From NCBI GenBank assembly GCA_023392945.1, contig JAEWNB010000056.1, forward strand, positions 1 to 15,751: a stretch of DNA of 15,751 nt, written 5' to 3'. The stretch is from Bacteroidota bacterium. GTDB lineage: Bacteria; Bacteroidota; Bacteroidia; Bacteroidales; WCHB1-69. Both the position numbers and the translations under genes were made by a program. Positions 13,545 to 15,751 of this stretch are shown here, in pieces. How positions within the stretch are numbered: the first letter of the stretch is position 1; the number at the start of each line of letters is the position of its first letter. Below the pieces are notes generated by a model that ran no database searches, was not told the DNA's origin, and saw nothing but the letters and a program-made list of their open reading frames with translations.

Positions 13545-14255
13545 TTACCTACCTATTAAAAAGATAGCAGGCATTTTATGAAAATCATAGGTGCCTTTTT
13601 TCCATTTTGAAATCGATTGACTTATGACTTTTTGATTATCGGTTGTAAGATTACAGGCAATACAAAGTCGAGTTTCAGGATTACATACCTTTAGAAAAGA
13701 ATCAAGCAGGTGGTTGTTTCTGTACGGAGTTTCTATGAATATCTGCGTTTGAGCTGTTTTAATCATAAGATTCTCAAAAAAATTTATCTGCGATTCCCTT
13801 TGAGGTCTTTCGACAGGAAGATACCCGTTGAAAGCGAAGTTTTGACCATTAAAACCTGATGCCATCAAAGCAAGAAGAATAGAGTTTGGTCCAATAAGAG
13901 GAACAACTTCAATGCCAAACTGATGAGCTTTTGTTACAATAAGATTCCCGGGGTCAGCAACACATGGAGTCCCTGCTTCTGAAAGCAACCCTACATTATT
14001 TCCGTCAAGACAAGGTTGAAGATAGGGATTAAGGTTGACGTTTTTTGAATGTTCATTCAGCTCAAAAAAGGTTAGTTCGTCTATCCTTTTCTTGATTCCC
14101 ATTTTTCTGAGAAATCGCCGTGCAGTCCGCTCTTCTTCAACTATATAATAATCAATGGAATTGATTATCTCAAAGTTACATTGGGGAAACAGATTTCCTA
14201 AATCTGTTTCCCCAATGTTAGAAGGAATTAAATAGAGTTTTGAATTGTTATTCAT
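13545..14255 (-). CDS. RsmI-like SAM-dependent methyltransferase (tetrapyrrole methylase fold)
   Basis: A 236-residue protein of the tetrapyrrole methylase fold, closest by pattern to RsmI, which 2'-O-methylates C1402 of 16S rRNA. Motifs are LYLIPSNIGET (7-17), VEEERTARRFLRKMGI (39-54), LLSEAGTPCVADPGN (90-104, like the RsmI SDAGTP-DPG loop) and IGPNSILLALMASGF (121-135). FNGYLPVERPQRE (142-154) matches the RsmI FxGFLP-type segment. It is shorter than E. coli RsmI (about 286), lacking the extra C-terminal part, which is usual for the second, shorter paralogue annotated in Bacteroidota simply as SAM-dependent methyltransferase. The target is therefore uncertain and no symbol is given. It lies 15 bases after rocD and 34 before the CPBP gene. 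Codons 13-26 contain a perfect 19-bp inverted repeat (14178-14218), which is unusual inside coding sequence. Confidence 0.88.
   Translation of the reverse strand: MNNNSKLYLIPSNIGETDLGNLFPQCNFEIINSIDYYIVEEERTARRFLRKMGIKKRIDELTFFELNEHSKNVNLNPYLQPCLDGNNVGLLSEAGTPCVADPGNLIVTKAHQFGIEVVPLIGPNSILLALMASGFNGQNFAFNGYLPVERPQRESQINFFENLMIKTAQTQIFIETPYRNNHLLDSFLKVCNPETRLCIACNLTTDNQKVISQSISKWKKGTYDFHKMPAIFLIGR
14178..14218. repeat. Perfect 19-bp inverted repeat inside the RsmI-like gene
   Basis: The arms at 14178-14196 and 14200-14218 are exact reverse complements separated by CCT. The structure covers nucleotides 38-78 of the coding sequence and encodes NIGETDLGNLFPQC (residues 13-26). In RNA it would form a stable hairpin close to the start codon. 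Confidence 0.95.
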
Positions 14256-14270
14256 GAATACAATATCCTT

Positions 14271-15497
14271 CTATTCAAAAGACTTTATTGCACTGATAAT
14301 GATGCTAATAGCTTCACGCAATTCAGTTTCGGAAATAACCAATGGAGGAGCAAAACGAATAATATGTTGATGGGTCGGTTTTGCAAGTACTCCCATTTCT
14401 TTCATCTTTTCACAAACATCCCATGCTTCTTTTCCATTGTGAGGACGAATAATGACAGCATTTAAAAGACCTTTTCCTCGAACTGATTCAATCATTGGAC
14501 TGTTGACTTTTCTCATCTCAGAACGGAATATTTCTCCAAGATAAGCAGCTTTTTCCATGAGATTTTCTTTCTTTACAACTTCAAGAGCTGCAATGGCGAC
14601 TTTACATCCTACAGGATTTCCTCCAAAAGTGGATCCATGTTCTCCCGGTTTGATACAAAGCATGATTTCATCATCAGCTAAAACCGCAGATACCGGCATT
14701 GTGCCTCCTGAAAGAGCTTTTCCAAGAATAAGTATATCAGGTCTTACATCTTCATGATCACAAGCCAACATTTTTCCGGTACGGGCAATTCCGGTTTGTA
14801 CTTCATCAGCAATAAATAGAACATTTTTAGCTTTACACAGATCGTAAGCTTTTTTTAGGAATCCGTCATCCGGAACATAAACTCCTGCTTCTCCTTGAAT
14901 AGGCTCAACAAGAAATCCTGCAACATTGGGATCTTCTAATGCCTTCTTTAAAGCCGGGATATCATTGTATGGAATTTTTACAAAACCAGGAGTGAAAGGA
15001 CCAAAACCGCTGAATGCGTCCGGATCGCTTGACATTGAAATAATGGTAATGGTTCTACCATGAAAGTTTCCATCACAAACAATAATTTTTGCTTGATTTT
15101 CCGGGAGCCCTTTCTTTGTATATGCCCACTTACGGCAAAGCTTTAATGCAGTCTCATCGGCTTCTGCTCCTGAATTCATAGGCAAAACTTTGTCATAGCC
15201 AAAAAATTCGGTGACATATTTTTCATAAACACCTAATACATCATTATAAAATGCTCTTGAGGTAAGGGTCAGCGTTTGTGCTTGCTCCATCATGGCATTT
15301 ACAATTTCAGGATGACAGTGACCTTGGTTTACTGCAGAATAGGCAGAAAGAAAATCAAAATATTTTTTTCCCTCTACATCCCACATAAAAGGTCCTTTTG
15401 CTTTTGAAATCACAACTCCGAGTGGATGATAATTATGAGCACCATATTTATCTTCCATTTCAATTGCTTGTTTACTGTTTGTAATTTTTTCAATCAT
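14271..15497 (-). CDS. rocD: Ornithine aminotransferase
   Basis: A 408-residue PLP-dependent class III aminotransferase that converts ornithine and 2-oxoglutarate to glutamate-5-semialdehyde and glutamate, joining arginine catabolism to proline and glutamate. PLP-site features are NSGAEADETALKL (108-120), NFHGRT (144-149), IADEVQTGIARTG (229-241, D231) and LGKALSGG (258-265, Schiff-base K260). Ornithine-specific features known from human OAT are kept: YSAVNQGHCHP (53-63), VEPIQGEAGVYVP (198-209, with the OAT-type Glu204) and HGRT (R148). The N-terminus YGAHNYHPLGVVISKAKG is diagnostic for RocD rather than acetylornithine aminotransferase (ArgD). Length is normal. It is the first gene of a minus-strand operon with the RsmI-like and CPBP genes, behind the best promoter match in the window. 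Confidence 0.96.
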   Translation of the reverse strand: MIEKITNSKQAIEMEDKYGAHNYHPLGVVISKAKGPFMWDVEGKKYFDFLSAYSAVNQGHCHPEIVNAMMEQAQTLTLTSRAFYNDVLGVYEKYVTEFFGYDKVLPMNSGAEADETALKLCRKWAYTKKGLPENQAKIIVCDGNFHGRTITIISMSSDPDAFSGFGPFTPGFVKIPYNDIPALKKALEDPNVAGFLVEPIQGEAGVYVPDDGFLKKAYDLCKAKNVLFIADEVQTGIARTGKMLACDHEDVRPDILILGKALSGGTMPVSAVLADDEIMLCIKPGEHGSTFGGNPVGCKVAIAALEVVKKENLMEKAAYLGEIFRSEMRKVNSPMIESVRGKGLLNAVIIRPHNGKEAWDVCEKMKEMGVLAKPTHQHIIRFAPPLVISETELREAISIIISAIKSFE

Positions 15498-15541
15498 AAC
15501 GTGTTAATATTTAGTTGTTTGTTTTTCTAGGTTCAAAGTGG

Positions 15542-15572
15542 CAAATATAATTATTTATTTTTACATACCAAA
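15542..15572 (-). promoter_or_regulatory. Promoter of the rocD operon
   Basis: On the minus strand TTTG (15572-15569), a 19-base spacer and TATATTTGC (-7 box 15549-15542) give the full Bacteroidota -33/-7 arrangement. The start codon lies 44 bases after the box, leaving a short leader. Confidence 0.8.
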
Positions 15573-15620
15573 TTTATTTCTATCAATTCTGATATAGATT
15601 TTTTCTTTTCAGTTTCCATT

Positions 15621-15751
15621 TTTTGGGCGTTCCGGCTCGCTGTACTTCGCCGTCGGGCTTTCCGCTGCAACTCCGCAGGCGTCGGACTATGGGGCTCATG
15701 GTCGCGGGTAGCAGCTTCCGCCGGTCGCTCTGCCGCTCCCTGTGCCCCAAA
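15621..15751. repeat. GC-rich intergenic element, probable dispersed repeat (may continue past window)
   Basis: After AT-rich intergenic sequence the composition jumps to roughly two-thirds GC. The block opens TTTTGGGCGTTCCGGCTCGC and closes at the window edge with GTGCCCCAAA, giving near-complementary ends (TTTGGGC versus GCCCCAAA, one extra C). Several short stems lie within: CGGC/GCCG (15633-15636 with 15649-15652) and CTGC/GCAG (15665-15668 with 15675-15678). The GGGCGTT...CGGGCTTTCCGC wording resembles GC-rich repeats I recall between genes in many Bacteroidota genomes, but this was not searched. It has no open reading frame of note and does not fold as a tRNA. The right end may lie outside the window. 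Confidence 0.6.

Noticed and set aside
15621..15751. GC-rich block as a tRNA, rRNA fragment or transferred gene
   Set aside because: No cloverleaf with TTC-loop, no rRNA signature I recognise and no long open frame; treated as a repeat-like element.
1..15751. Defence island, prophage, CRISPR array or toxin-antitoxin system
   Set aside because: No repeats with regular spacers, integrase, transposase, nuclease-helicase or small paired genes were found; gene content is core metabolism, cell wall and DNA topology.

Overview
The window looks like a chromosomal segment of an AT-rich Bacteroidota (Bacteroidales-type) bacterium. Seven intergenic regions carry a TAnnTTTG box, the -7 element of Bacteroidota promoters. 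Shine-Dalgarno sequences are essentially absent, and the gene families match Bacteroidota versions (DUF2795 small protein, topoisomerase IV-type ParC, FHS sugar transporter, OadA-like carboxyltransferase). Nearly all of it is ordinary core-genome content. I see no phage, CRISPR, insertion sequence, defence island or toxin-antitoxin pair.

Layout. Bases 1-803 (minus): mreC, cut by the left edge. It diverges from a plus-strand operon, mtgA-nadB-TrmH/SpoU RNA methyltransferase (928-4099). A second plus-strand unit with its own promoter follows: an FHS-family sugar transporter and ridA (4175-5832), closed by a strong bidirectional terminator shared with the convergent DUF2795 gene (5870-6091, minus). 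Next is a minus-strand operon, parC-dihaem cytochrome c peroxidase lipoprotein-PduO cobalamin adenosyltransferase (10610 down to 6174). parC diverges from a plus-strand carboxyltransferase of the OadA/pyruvate carboxylase B type (10758-12545), whose terminator lies inside the 3' end of a convergent CPBP membrane protease gene. That protease is the last gene of a third minus-strand operon: ornithine aminotransferase (rocD)-RsmI-like methyltransferase-CPBP protease (15497 down to 12575). Beyond the rocD promoter the window ends in a GC-rich block (15621-15751) that looks like a dispersed repeat or structured element.

How the genes work together: mreC and mtgA both serve cell-wall growth and share a divergent promoter region. 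nadB starts NAD synthesis and yields an imine; RidA hydrolyses imines. PduO makes adenosylcobalamin, and the OadA-like protein handles carboxyl groups on C3/C4 acids. Both could serve succinate/propionate metabolism, but nothing in the window proves that.

Most worth a second look: a beta-clamp-like QLTLF tail on ParC; an OadA-like enzyme whose C-terminal biotinyl-type domain has lost the biotin lysine; a perfect 19-bp inverted repeat inside the RsmI-like coding sequence; a hairpin at the predicted 5' end of the carboxyltransferase transcript; and the GC-rich element at the right edge. Five start codons were moved downstream from TTG extensions to an ATG or otherwise checked by hand; mreC was translated by hand from the sequence.
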